NCBI GenBank assembly: GCA_021325025.1 | Contig: JAJPHZ010000017.1 | Span: forward strand, 1 to 64,000 | DNA: 64,000 bases | Direction of reading: 5' to 3' | Source: Pseudomonadota bacterium | GTDB taxonomy: Bacteria > Desulfobacterota > Binatia > Binatales > Binataceae | Shown: positions 44,996 through 56,432 of the stretch, in pieces | How the letters are laid out: each line of letters opens with the position of its first letter | How positions within the stretch are numbered: the stretch's first letter is position 1 | The notes under the pieces: generated by a model | Told to the model about the DNA's origin: nothing | The model's input: the letters and a program-made list of their open reading frames with translations, nothing else | Databases searched by the model: none | Made by a program: the position numbers and the translations under genes

Positions 44996-45030
44996 ACCAC
45001 CTTATCCCACTTCTCCCCACCCGCTGTCAA
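44996..45030 (-). promoter_or_regulatory. dcw operon promoter with three MraZ boxes
   Basis: On the minus strand a perfect -35 TTGACA lies at 45025-45030, with a -10-like GGATAA at 45002-45007 after 17 bases. Overlapping it, pentamers GTGGG (45016-45020), GTGGG (45006-45010) and GTGGT (44996-45000) repeat every ten bases. MraZ is known to bind GTGGG/TGGGN repeats spaced by five bases upstream of its operon, so this is very probably its operator. Confidence 0.8.
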
Positions 45031-45198
45031 GGGCGTCTAAGCTCGAAGAAAACAAATATTGCGGCAATCCAAGCACTTTCGCTTTTTCTACGTCTAAAGG
45101 GCCGGTTGAACCACGACACAGAGTGATTTGACAGACCGCGGGAAATGGTGCCCGCGATGCGGTTTGATGCATGACCTCACACGGGTGGAAGACCTTGA

Positions 45199-45465
45199 AT
45201 GAGCGGTGGTGGATATCTAAGCTCGTCTACGATGGCGGAAATCACAGACACTAACGTTGCCACTGCAGTTGAAGTCGAACAATTGACGCGGAGCGACATG
45301 TTCCGACAGATCCTGATTGGGGTTGGGATCTCGTCGGGACTGGCACTACTGTGGACGATGGAGTCGATGCGCAACGTGCTGTTCCGTGTGCTCAACGCGT
45401 TGCATCTTCCGGCCCGCCGGCGCCGGCGCGGTTCTGCGTTCCCGGCCGGGCAAGCACGCGCCTGA
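45199..45465 (+). CDS. Small single-helix membrane protein, hypothetical
   Basis: This encodes 88 residues. A polar N-terminus of about 33 residues precedes one hydrophobic segment (ILIGVGISSGLALLWTM), followed by an amphipathic, Arg-rich C-terminus (LHLPARRRRR). This suggests a small inner-membrane protein. No family is recognised. It is divergent from the dcw operon. A PH-like protein gene follows after about 50 bases on the same strand. Confidence 0.5.
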   Translation: MSGGGYLSSSTMAEITDTNVATAVEVEQLTRSDMFRQILIGVGISSGLALLWTMESMRNVLFRVLNALHLPARRRRRGSAFPAGQARA

Positions 45466-45514
45466 GGCCAGGCGCACACCGGTCGTTGGCGCCGATCCTG
45501 GTGCCAAAAGCCAC

Positions 45515-45898
45515 ATGGTCAAGATCTCGGTCGCGGGCGACAAACTTGCGGTCGAGGTCTTGGGTTGGAGCAAGTTGTGGTGCGTTAAGCGCCGGCTCGA
45601 CGTTCCGCTGCGATGCGTGCGGCGGGTCCGCGTCGGTGGCGAATTGCCCCATGGCTATTGGGTTCGAATGCCCGGTACCTGTATTCCATGGGTGATCAAG
45701 GCGGGTAGTTACTGGAATGGTTCGGGCTGGTCGTTTTGGGACGTGCGGGGGAGGCGCGACAACGTGTTGGTGATCGAACTCACCGGATGGCAGTACGATT
45801 ATCTGGTGGTTGAAGTAGCCGACGCGCCTGCCGCACTCGAGCAGGTGCGAAACGCGCTGGGCGGCCGCGTCCAGGGCCTCGGCGCGCTGCGGCGTTGA
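45515..45898 (+). CDS. Small beta-rich PH-like protein
   Basis: This 127-residue protein resembles a group of hypothetical proteins in Actinobacteria and others: a short strand (MVKISVAGDKLAVEVLGW), a conserved segment PLRCVRRVRVGGELP, the motif RMPGTCIPWVIKAGSY, then VLVIELTGWQYDYLVVEVAD and a last helix that ends with ALEQVRNALG. The core looks like a bacterial PH-like beta domain with one terminal helix. Its function is unknown. No clear ribosome-binding site precedes the ATG. Confidence 0.6.
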   Translation: MVKISVAGDKLAVEVLGWSKLWCVKRRLDVPLRCVRRVRVGGELPHGYWVRMPGTCIPWVIKAGSYWNGSGWSFWDVRGRRDNVLVIELTGWQYDYLVVEVADAPAALEQVRNALGGRVQGLGALRR

Positions 45899-45971
45899 TT
45901 AGGTGCCGGCGCACGTCAGCGGTTTTTTTGGCGTTCCGATCCGCGCTATTCTGACGCTGACAGACCTCCAT

Positions 45972-45990
45972 TCCGCGCCCGGCGCGCGGA
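45972..45990 (+). promoter_or_regulatory. GC-rich hairpin upstream of acnA
   Basis: A perfect 7-base-pair stem (TCCGCGC / GCGCGGA) with a 5-base loop lies about 30 bases before the acnA ATG. A run of seven T at 45923-45929 lies further upstream. The hairpin may affect acnA expression or end the upstream transcript; neither is shown. Confidence 0.25.
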
Positions 45991-46021
45991 GTTGACAACC
46001 CCGGGAATGAGAGCAGGGAAA

Positions 46022-48787
<2,766 letters not shown>

Positions 48788-48807
48788 TTGTGGTAGGCGC
48801 CGCGAGT

Positions 48808-49869
48808 TTACGCACGGGGCGGCACGATTGGCACCCCGCATTTGCGCGCGGCGTAGCGGGCCAGCAATTGCAGCACCGGAGCTGTGACTTCGTTTACCGC
48901 TTCGGCGCGGTAGCCGACCGATTCCGCGCCGCGGCTGCGCATCATCCCCAGCGTCGACAGCCGGTAGATCGATGCTAACCCCTGGTAGTAGCGCAGGCGC
49001 GCAAACTCAAGCGGCATCAGCGCGTGATACAGCGCCACGTAAAGCCCGTTGTACAGCCGGCGCAGCGAGTTGCCCGCCAGGTTGTCGCGCAGCCACGGCG
49101 GATTCTCCATCGCGTGACAAGACAGGATCGCCGAGGTGGTCGCGGCGTCCAGATGGCGGTCGCCGCTCTCGGCGCTGACCCAGTCGATGATGCCGCTGAT
49201 GCGCGCCCCTGCGACCAGCACGTTGAGCGGATGGTAGTCCATGTGCAACACCGACGGCGCGCCGCCGCAGAATTTGACCGACTCGGTGCGCGCCCACTGC
49301 AGCGCGGGCGCCAGCCACGGCAGCGGCCCGCGCTCCACGCGCGATGCGATCGCCGCCAGCATGCGCTCCAGCAGCGGGCTTGCGGCGCCGTCGCCGTTGG
49401 GGCTGAAGGCGGGCGCCAGGCCGGCGATGCCAGCGGCGGCGGGATTGAGCTGATGCAGCCGGGTGTGCAGCCTGACGAACGGAATAAAGGCCAGGGTGAA
49501 GGTCTTGAGCGCGTTGGGAAAGCTGCCCAGCCGCAGCAGCGGGCCGCCTTCCAGGCGTTGCATGATCAGAAATGGCGCGCCCAGCAGGCCCGGATCAGAT
49601 TCGAACAGGTAGGGGATCGGAACGGGGAATCCAGTTGCGTGCAGCAGTTGCAGCACGCGGTGCTCGCGGCGGCCCTTGGGCGCTGCGTCGGGTCCATGGT
49701 AAAACCGCAGCACCAGGGGACGCCGGGGCGGCAATTCGAGGCGCCCGGCGGCGCCCGCTGCGAACTCGAACACCGTCGTCTCCCATCCGCTGGCGAGGAC
49801 GCGGAAGTGATCGACCGCGGCGCCCAGGCACTCCGCAAGCCGCCTCTGGACCTCACTGAATTCAGCCAT
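48808..49869 (-). CDS. APH-family phosphotransferase (aminoglycoside kinase-like)
   Basis: This 353-residue protein has a protein-kinase-like fold: VLRFYHGPDAAPKGRREH in the N-lobe, then the catalytic loop VLHMDYHPLNVLV and the Mg-binding IIDWVSAESGDRHLD. The family phosphorylates sugars, choline, homoserine or antibiotics; there is nothing in the context to choose. It is convergent with acnA. The start at 49869 (MAEFSEVQRR) is preferred over one 22 codons upstream that would add an unlikely hydrophobic lead. Confidence 0.75.
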   Translation of the reverse strand: MAEFSEVQRRLAECLGAAVDHFRVLASGWETTVFEFAAGAAGRLELPPRRPLVLRFYHGPDAAPKGRREHRVLQLLHATGFPVPIPYLFESDPGLLGAPFLIMQRLEGGPLLRLGSFPNALKTFTLAFIPFVRLHTRLHQLNPAAAGIAGLAPAFSPNGDGAASPLLERMLAAIASRVERGPLPWLAPALQWARTESVKFCGGAPSVLHMDYHPLNVLVAGARISGIIDWVSAESGDRHLDAATTSAILSCHAMENPPWLRDNLAGNSLRRLYNGLYVALYHALMPLEFARLRYYQGLASIYRLSTLGMMRSRGAESVGYRAEAVNEVTAPVLQLLARYAARKCGVPIVPPRA

Positions 49870-50036
49870 CGTGGCTGGGCAGCTTAAGGCCAAGGCTGTG
49901 GCAGTTGCAACGCTGAACATGGCAGCCCTGCGCAAAAGGTGAGTTCTGCACGGGAAATGCCGCGATCATGGTGTCGCGCTGGCTCTCGCCGCGCAACGGC
50001 GCTAAGCTTGGGTTGAATCCCGATGGGGGCAGTTTG

Positions 50037-50402
50037 ATGGGCGCCCTCCCGAAAAAAAAGAGTTCGGTGGTTGCGATTGATGCGGCGCGGCGTCGCCGGC
50101 GCCGCCCTGCGGGTCCGGACAAGCCCCATCCACCCACGACCAATGCACTGGCATTAGCGGTGGCCGCGCTGGTGGCCGCTGCAGCCACTGTGTTTGGGCT
50201 GTGGATTGTTGCCGAGTTCGTGCAACGCGGCAACTATGTGGGCGCTGCGGTGGCGCCGTTCTGGGTGATCCTGCCGGGCTGTGCTCCGCTGGCCATCCTG
50301 ATCGTCAAGCGCCGGCGCGCGACGCGCAGGGTGCCGTCCAACGTGACGCGGTTCAACGGTACGCAGCGCCCCAAAAAACCGCATCACCGCGCCGACTCCT
50401 AG
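50037..50402 (+). CDS. Small two-helix membrane protein, hypothetical
   Basis: This encodes 121 residues. A Lys/Arg-rich N-terminus (AIDAARRRRRRPAGP) is followed by two hydrophobic helices (LALAVAALVAAAATVFGLWI and PFWVILPGCAPLAILIV) and a basic tail. A GGGGG stretch precedes the ATG at 50037. No family is recognised. It sits between the divergent kinase gene and the convergent emrA-like gene. Confidence 0.45.
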   Translation: MGALPKKKSSVVAIDAARRRRRRPAGPDKPHPPTTNALALAVAALVAAAATVFGLWIVAEFVQRGNYVGAAVAPFWVILPGCAPLAILIVKRRRATRRVPSNVTRFNGTQRPKKPHHRADS

Positions 50403-50415
50403 CACGCAGCCGCGC

Positions 50416-51513
50416 TCAGCGCGGGGCGGTCTTTTGGCCGTGGAAACGGCGGAACTCCCTCTGCAGCAGTGAGGAAATCAACGGTCCGCGCGTATCGCTG
50501 ATATCGATCGATGCATCCACCGACAACCCCAGGCGCAACTGCCGGTCGGGGGGCGGCGGATCGTCGAATACAATCTTGACCGGCACGCGCTGGACGACCT
50601 TAACCCAGTTACCGGTCGCGTTTTCGGGTGGCAGCAGCGAGAAGGCGGCCCCGGTACCCAGGCTGATCGAATCCACGTGCCCGCGGAAAACGTAGTCGGG
50701 ATAAATGTCCGCGACGATTTCCGCCTTCTGCCCCACACGCACCCAGGTGAGCTGCGTTTCCTTGAAGTTGGCTGTCACATAGAGGCTGTCCAGCGGCACG
50801 ATGGTCATCAGCGGTTCGCCGGCCTGGACGCGATGGCCAACGTGCACGGTCTTGCGTGTTACCACACCGCCCACCGGCGCTTTGATCTTGGTGTAGCCGA
50901 GATCCAGCTCCGCAGCCTTCAGTTCGGATTCGGCCTGCCTGACAATCGCCTGATCGTAGCGGTCATGGTCGACGCTGTCGGCGCCGCCCAGCGCGGCGCG
51001 CGAGCGCGCCACTTCCTGCTTGGCCAGCGCCAGATTGGCCTCGGAGGCGCGGTAGGCGGTTTCGGACTGATCGTAGAACTCCTGCGATACCACTCCCACG
51101 GTGCGCAGGGTCTTGGCCCGCTTGTAGTCGGTCTGGGCTTGGCTGAGTTGGGCTTCGGCCAAGCGCTGACCGGCTTCGGCTTCGGTCAACTGGGCGTATT
51201 CCTGATCGACCATGCTGCGCGCCCGGTTGAGGTTGGCGCGCGCACGCTCCACCCGCACTTCGAAATCGGTCGGGTCCAGGGCGACCAGCAGATCGCCGGC
51301 CTTGACGATCCAGTTATCCTGTACGTAAACCTGGCTTACGGTACCGGAAACCCGCGAGGAGATCAGATCCACCGTGCCGTCGACGTAGGCGTCGTCGGTG
51401 GTGACGTGGGTGGTCATGAACCGATAGTAACGCAGCGCCGGCTTTGCGGCGAATGCGAGCCCGACCAGCACCAGCACTGCGACGATGTAGCGTCTACGAA
51501 AGAACCGATTCAT
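50416..51513 (-). CDS. EmrA/HlyD-type membrane fusion protein
   Basis: This 365-residue periplasmic adaptor has an N-terminal membrane helix (YIVAVLVLVGLAFAAKPAL), the beginning of the lipoyl domain (HVTTDDAYVDGTVDLISSRVSG), a long coiled-coil hairpin (residues 85-185), and KIKAPVGGVVTRKTVHVGHRVQ, all typical of EmrA. In known systems it joins the EmrB exporter to a TolC-like channel to pump drugs. No emrB or tolC gene is adjacent, so it may serve an exporter elsewhere. Two Gly-rich secreted protein genes lie upstream on the same strand. Confidence 0.85.
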   Translation of the reverse strand: MNRFFRRRYIVAVLVLVGLAFAAKPALRYYRFMTTHVTTDDAYVDGTVDLISSRVSGTVSQVYVQDNWIVKAGDLLVALDPTDFEVRVERARANLNRARSMVDQEYAQLTEAEAGQRLAEAQLSQAQTDYKRAKTLRTVGVVSQEFYDQSETAYRASEANLALAKQEVARSRAALGGADSVDHDRYDQAIVRQAESELKAAELDLGYTKIKAPVGGVVTRKTVHVGHRVQAGEPLMTIVPLDSLYVTANFKETQLTWVRVGQKAEIVADIYPDYVFRGHVDSISLGTGAAFSLLPPENATGNWVKVVQRVPVKIVFDDPPPPDRQLRLGLSVDASIDISDTRGPLISSLLQREFRRFHGQKTAPR

Positions 51514-51680
51514 CCAGAGGTCCCACGGCCGCGTTATCCCGCATTTTTGAAACCCGCGTTCAACTATCTACCAAGCCTGCAATATGCAGTAAATCAGAGG
51601 ATGAGGCGATAGGGGCAGGCGGCTGCGCTCCCGCCTGCAACCGGCCGTGGCGCCATCGAATGCGCGCGGGTACGGCGAGT

Positions 51681-52400
51681 TCACGGACAGCCCGATTTGA
51701 CCGTGAAATTGTTGCCCGCACCGATATCGTTCAGCACGCCGTTTATGACCAACTGGACATTTATTGCACCGAAGTAGGGCGAAATCTCAGTGAAGACCCC
51801 GTCCACGTCACCGCTGGCCCGGCCCAGCAGGTAGTAGGTCGGCGCGGTGGTAAGATTTTCGTAGGCGTTGTTGTTTTGCTCCAGCAGCGCCTCATAGGCC
51901 TGATTGGGCGGTCCGCTGACGATGAAGCGCACGTCGCACACCGGCGGGGCCGCGATCGCGGGTAGCGGCCCGCCGACATTAACCGAAACTGTGCTGCCCT
52001 GGACGCTGGTGGTCGCCAACTGCGTGGTGGTAAAACCGGACAGCGCTTGGACGCTCAGCACATGGCCGTTGGGACTGAGGTTGGTTGCCAGCACGCGCAG
52101 CGGCGGCACGTTGTTGACGTAGATTAGCTTCAACGGCACCGTGGCCTGCAACGTGTAGGAAGCCACCGTGTCGGAGACGATCGCCCTGAACACGGTGCCG
52201 TTGGTGCCGACAAAGTTAACCGAGCTTTGCGGCGGGATGCCTTGTCCGCCGCCGCATCCGGTAAACGGCGCGTTGCCGAAGCCGGTCAACCCGCCGCATC
52301 CGCTCAGGTTGCCGCATCCCGACTGTGCCAGGGCGAACCCACATAACATCGCCAGCGCTGCTAGCACCAGCCGCGATTTAACTGCAATCGCCGGTTTCAT
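51681..52400 (-). CDS. Exported Gly/Cys-rich protein, hypothetical
   Basis: The 239-residue protein has a signal peptide (LVLAALAMLCGFALAQSGC) followed by a Gly/Cys-rich stretch (residues 29-52, with repeated GCGG), then a beta-rich domain with several strands and a final Cys pair. It ends two bases before the next upstream gene's stop region; the pair 51681 and 52403 share strand, an exported signal and Gly/Cys-rich starts, so they may act together. No family is recognised. Confidence 0.55.
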   Translation of the reverse strand: MKPAIAVKSRLVLAALAMLCGFALAQSGCGNLSGCGGLTGFGNAPFTGCGGGQGIPPQSSVNFVGTNGTVFRAIVSDTVASYTLQATVPLKLIYVNNVPPLRVLATNLSPNGHVLSVQALSGFTTTQLATTSVQGSTVSVNVGGPLPAIAAPPVCDVRFIVSGPPNQAYEALLEQNNNAYENLTTAPTYYLLGRASGDVDGVFTEISPYFGAINVQLVINGVLNDIGAGNNFTVKSGCP

Positions 52401-52402
52401 GG

Positions 52403-54328
52403 TCAGAACGGGCTCGCCTGTGTCGCGCTACAGTTTCCCGGACACTGGCCGCCGGCGTTCTCGCACAACGGACATGCGGTCGAGGTCGCCGTGGGACTGG
52501 GAAGCGGCGCCGGCGGCGGCACAACTACGACCTGGGTGGCTACCGGGCTCGGACTGCCGGTGGGCCCGCTCTGTTCGGTCCGCTCCAGGGTGTAAGTGTT
52601 GGGCGGCACGCAGAAGGAGTACTGGTTGGGATAAGCCGGGGTCGCCGACGATGACGGTACCGGCACCGTGGTGCCGACGGTGGAATCCATCAACTGCACG
52701 CCGCTTTGGAACAACACCACATGCGTGCCGGCGTCCGAACTGTTGGCCACCCCGGCGATGGTGCCGTGACCCAGGCAGTTGACGGTGAGGTTTATCGGCC
52801 CCGAAGACGACGGATCGACGTTCGACATCACGGCGATCGAATGGCCGGAGAACGGCGTGCCCACGCCCAGGTAGGCGTCCTGGGCCGAGGCAATCAGGTC
52901 CACGTTGGTACCGGGCGGCGCGGGTGGGACTTCCATCGAAAACGGCGCGGTCCCGCTGGCTGGTACCGTCACCTGGGTCAGGCCGACCAGATTGCCGGTA
53001 CCGGTCTGCTCCGCCATCACCGTTACCACGATATTGCTTCCCGGCCCCGGCGGCGGATCGACCGTCACTGTCCCGCTGAGCAGCGTGTTAGGCATCGAGA
53101 AACTGCAATTGCTCGGGTTGGGGCTGCCCGTGCACGTGATTCCCGAGCTGGAGAAGTTGACCTGCTCGGTGACGGTCTGGGTGCCGGTCATGCTCGCCTG
53201 CACAAAGTACGAAAGCCCCGAGGGCGGCAGCGGCGCGCTGAACGTGTAGTTGCCGACGCTGTTAGACGTAGTGGTGCTGACCACCACGCAACCTGTCATG
53301 CTCGTGGTACAGTCATCGCTGGCGCTTTGCTGAAGCAGCAGGTTGACCGTGGCTCCGACCAGTGCGCCCTTGGTGCGCGCGTCGATCACCGCGCCGGTAA
53401 TCGAGGCCGAGGCACCAGTTGTCACCGCGAAGTTCGGTCCGGTTGGAGGCGGCCCGGTTCGGGTCACGGTCAGGCCCTGGAACACTGCGAACGTCGTGCT
53501 GCCCGAGACGAACAGATCGTAAATCGTGCCGCCGTTGGCGGCCGCCGGCAGGTCGATCGTATAGGCGCCGTCGCTGGCCACGGGTGCGGTGGCGACCACG
53601 GAATTGGTGCCGGTCAACTCGGCATTGATTGTGACCACGCTGCCCAACGACAGCCCGGAAACGGTGCCGCTGACCGGAACCAGGTAGCCGGTGGACGGCA
53701 CCACCGTAATCGACGGGTTAAGCAGGTAGTTGCCGCCAGGTGACGTGGGTGAAACCGGATTGCCGGGATTGATATCGATGAGCAGAGTTTGCAGGCCGTT
53801 GGGAGGAACAATTACCGTGGCCGACGTCATAAGGCTCGTACTGCCGGTGAAGGTTGCGTTGGCCGTGATGCATCCTTCCTGCACCGGCGAAGCGCCCGCT
53901 ATGCACGACGGTATCACCATCGCAGGCTGGGAGCTGTCGAACACCACTTCCACCTGATGGTAGGTCTGGGCCGTGACCTGGCCGGTGTTGAAGACTACCG
54001 CATTGTTCTGAAAATCGAGCAGGTTAACCGACAGTTCGCCGGGTCCCGATCCCGAGGGTGCGGTGATGGTCACCCAGTTGGGGTCGGAATCGGGAACCGG
54101 CGTCGCCGCCGGATTGAGTCGCACCGATACGATGTTGACGGAGATCGCCTGGAAAGCGCTGCTGGGGCTGTCGATAAAACCGATTTCCACCGAACCAGTG
54201 AGTGGCGTCGCCGTCGGGCCGCCGCCCCCGCCGCCGCCGCAGCCGAACGGCCCCGCCATCAGCGCGGCAATCACAAGCAACGGACCAATCAGTACCAGGA
54301 TGCTGTAAAAGGCAGGTAATCGTTTCAC
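52403..54328 (-). CDS. Exported DUF4382/carboxypeptidase-regulatory-like protein
   Basis: This 641-residue protein has a signal segment ending in AGPFGCGGGGGGG; the Cys could be lipidated, though the lipobox is not classical. Residues 45-190 match the DUF4382 pattern (GSVEIGFIDSPSSAFQAISV, ELSVNLLDFQNN, VEVVFDSSQ). Later there are at least two carboxypeptidase-regulatory-like beta domains (SITGAVIDARTKGALVGATV). The tail is Pro/Cys-rich. It may be a surface adhesin or exposed lipoprotein; the role is unknown. Several small VTV/PSP-rich segments suggest repeated beta-sandwiches. Confidence 0.6.
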   Translation of the reverse strand: MKRLPAFYSILVLIGPLLVIAALMAGPFGCGGGGGGGPTATPLTGSVEIGFIDSPSSAFQAISVNIVSVRLNPAATPVPDSDPNWVTITAPSGSGPGELSVNLLDFQNNAVVFNTGQVTAQTYHQVEVVFDSSQPAMVIPSCIAGASPVQEGCITANATFTGSTSLMTSATVIVPPNGLQTLLIDINPGNPVSPTSPGGNYLLNPSITVVPSTGYLVPVSGTVSGLSLGSVVTINAELTGTNSVVATAPVASDGAYTIDLPAAANGGTIYDLFVSGSTTFAVFQGLTVTRTGPPPTGPNFAVTTGASASITGAVIDARTKGALVGATVNLLLQQSASDDCTTSMTGCVVVSTTTSNSVGNYTFSAPLPPSGLSYFVQASMTGTQTVTEQVNFSSSGITCTGSPNPSNCSFSMPNTLLSGTVTVDPPPGPGSNIVVTVMAEQTGTGNLVGLTQVTVPASGTAPFSMEVPPAPPGTNVDLIASAQDAYLGVGTPFSGHSIAVMSNVDPSSSGPINLTVNCLGHGTIAGVANSSDAGTHVVLFQSGVQLMDSTVGTTVPVPSSSATPAYPNQYSFCVPPNTYTLERTEQSGPTGSPSPVATQVVVVPPPAPLPSPTATSTACPLCENAGGQCPGNCSATQASPF

Positions 54329-54511
54329 TCGCCGACCATACGTCCAAAAAGATAGGTTCGTCCTTGGATAACTTACCGGGCGGGTGAAGGCAAGCAGCTA
54401 GCTGGTTTGCGCCATAAATCGCTGCGAGCGCGCACCGTCGCCGCGATAGCGTGGTCTCCACCGCCTGGTGCGGATATATTGACTAGGCGCCAGTGCCGCT
54501 TTCACAATCAA

Positions 54512-56149
54512 ATGACGATGAACTCAAGCAGCCGTGCGGCGGTGTTGGTAAGCATGCTGGCCGTGCTCGTGTGGGCGGGTGCCCGGCCCGCGCGGGCCGC
54601 CATGCAACTGTCCGTAGGCAATCCCAGCCTGGAACATTTCGACACTGACGGCGGCGTACAGATTGACTTCGGCCTGACCGATCAGAACGGGGCGCCGGTG
54701 GGCAATCTGCGCGTCAACAACGTCGAGGTCTACGAGGACGGCAAGCGCGCCAAAATCCTCGACTTCCGCGGCCAGGGGCAGGGCCGTCCGGTCGATATCG
54801 TCTTCGTGCTGGACGTGACCGAATCGATGCAGCCCTATATCGACGCGGTCAAGCAGAACGTGATCAGTTTCGCCGAGGACCTGGCGCGCAACAATCGCGA
54901 TTACCGGCTGGGACTGGTGACGTTTGAGGATTACGTCGTCTCGGCTGCTTCCGACTGCAATTGCCCCTACCAGAAAAAGATGACCTCCAACGTGCAGGAG
55001 TTCACCCAATGGGTGGGATCGCTGCACGCAGGCGGCGGCGGCGACATCCCCGAGGACCAGCTCGACGCGCTGGCCTACGCCTCGACCTTTCCGTTTCGCC
55101 CTGAGGCCCAGGGCATCGTGATCATCGTCACCGACGCACCCGACCATCATGCGGGCGACGGCTCCGCGCACACCCAGCACGACCAGGCCTTCTGGGACCA
55201 CCATCCCGATCGCAATAAGGACGTCACCGACCTGACCGCGGAGCAGGTCGCGGCGATGTTCAAGAAGGGCGGCCTGACGCTGTACGCGGTCGTACCGCCG
55301 CCCTTTATCGCCCCCGATTACGCGATGCTGGTTGCCGCCAGCCACGGCCGCTCCTACAACATCGTTACCGAGCAGGGGCGCTTTTCCGAGCTGGTGCGCG
55401 AAATCGGTCATTCGATCGCAACTCAGTATTCGCTGACCTACCGCACCCCGGTCCCGATCATGGACGGGACCTCGCGCAAGATCGAGTTGAAGGTCAACTA
55501 CGAGGGCCAGAGCGCGGAGGCGGAAACGGGCTACCAGGTTCCCGGTATCGGCGGCGCGATCAACATCCCCGACGAAGGTGGCGCGGGCGCCACCGCCAAC
55601 GAAGGCGGTATTGGGCTGCGTCAGTTCTCCTTCCGATGGTGGAACGGCGCCGTACCGCTGATTGCGATTCTGGCTTTGTTCGCACTGTCCCGCGCCGGGC
55701 TGGGCCCACCGGCCGAGGAACTCAAGGCCGTGCTTGACGCCTACAATCAGTCGACGATTCGGGCACCGGTGTTGCGGCCGCAGCCCGCGCCGGCGCGCCC
55801 CGCTGCGCCCGCGCCGCGGCAGCATCCGGCTGCGGCCGCGCCTGCGGTTGGGAGCACTCAGGCCAAGCTCATCACGGTCAATCCGGTCGCTCCGCTGCCC
55901 ACCGAGTACAGTCTGCTCAAGGATGAAATCTCGCTGGGACGCGGCACCGAAAACGACCTGGTGGTGCCGCACGCCAGCGTCTCGCGCACCCACGCGCGCA
56001 TCCAACGCCGTGGCGGCGCCTACCAGCTAATCGATCTCAACTCCACCAACGGCACGTTCATCAACGATCAACCGGTCCACGGTTCGGTCCCGCTGGCGCC
56101 GGGCAGCGAAGTGCGTCTGGGCGAAGTGAGCTTCATCTTTCGCGCCTGA
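54512..56149 (+). CDS. Exported VWA-FHA domain protein
   Basis: This 545-residue protein has a signal peptide (VLVSMLAVLVWAGARPARA), then a von Willebrand A domain with a MIDAS metal site (FVLDVTESMQ; DxTxS rather than DxSxS), residues 95-310. A hydrophobic helix (WNGAVPLIAILALFALS) near residue 375 is followed by a Pro/Ala linker and a C-terminal FHA domain (LGRGTENDLVVPHASVSRTH, then DLNSTNGTFIN). The FHA domain, which binds phospho-threonine, would be cytoplasmic and the VWA domain periplasmic. Partners are unknown; there is no adjacent kinase. ATG at 54512 or 54518. Confidence 0.8.
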   Translation: MTMNSSSRAAVLVSMLAVLVWAGARPARAAMQLSVGNPSLEHFDTDGGVQIDFGLTDQNGAPVGNLRVNNVEVYEDGKRAKILDFRGQGQGRPVDIVFVLDVTESMQPYIDAVKQNVISFAEDLARNNRDYRLGLVTFEDYVVSAASDCNCPYQKKMTSNVQEFTQWVGSLHAGGGGDIPEDQLDALAYASTFPFRPEAQGIVIIVTDAPDHHAGDGSAHTQHDQAFWDHHPDRNKDVTDLTAEQVAAMFKKGGLTLYAVVPPPFIAPDYAMLVAASHGRSYNIVTEQGRFSELVREIGHSIATQYSLTYRTPVPIMDGTSRKIELKVNYEGQSAEAETGYQVPGIGGAINIPDEGGAGATANEGGIGLRQFSFRWWNGAVPLIAILALFALSRAGLGPPAEELKAVLDAYNQSTIRAPVLRPQPAPARPAAPAPRQHPAAAAPAVGSTQAKLITVNPVAPLPTEYSLLKDEISLGRGTENDLVVPHASVSRTHARIQRRGGAYQLIDLNSTNGTFINDQPVHGSVPLAPGSEVRLGEVSFIFRA

Positions 56150-56185
56150 ATTTGCCCTTTGCCGCGAGCCAGGCTGCCAGCCAGA

Positions 56186-56287
56186 GACCTAACCGCCGGC
56201 TCCTTCCAAAGGAAGGGCAGCCAAAGCCAGCTCGTGGCGAGGATTGTTCCCCTGCCCTTCCAGAGGGAAGGGCTGCGGGGTTAGGTC
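56186..56287. repeat. Palindromic repeat with two hairpins
   Basis: A 102-base element has perfect 9-base terminal inverted repeats, GACCTAACC (56186-56194) and GGTTAGGTC (56279-56287). Inside are two hairpins: CCTTCC-AAA-GGAAGG (56202-56216) and GCCCTTCC-AGAG-GGAAGGGC (56254-56273). The arrangement is like REP/BIME or a small MITE. It lies between the VWA-FHA gene and ilvB and may act as a terminator. Confidence 0.75.
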
Positions 56288-56432
56288 ATGATCATCGACA
56301 GGTGGAGGTCCTTCCACCCTTCTCTGCCGCGAGGGCCGTCCTTTCTTTAACCTGACAATTTTGCTTGACTAATTGCTCAAGCCTGACGCGGCTATCGCCG
56401 CCTGCAAGGCACAACCAACACGCAAAGGCCAG

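Noticed and set aside
45657..45680. GGTTCGAAT, like a tRNA T-arm
   Set aside because: It lies inside a coding frame and no acceptor or anticodon stem could be paired around it.
52403..54328. DUF4382 protein as an autotransporter
   Set aside because: No C-terminal beta-barrel is visible; the end is Pro/Cys-rich.
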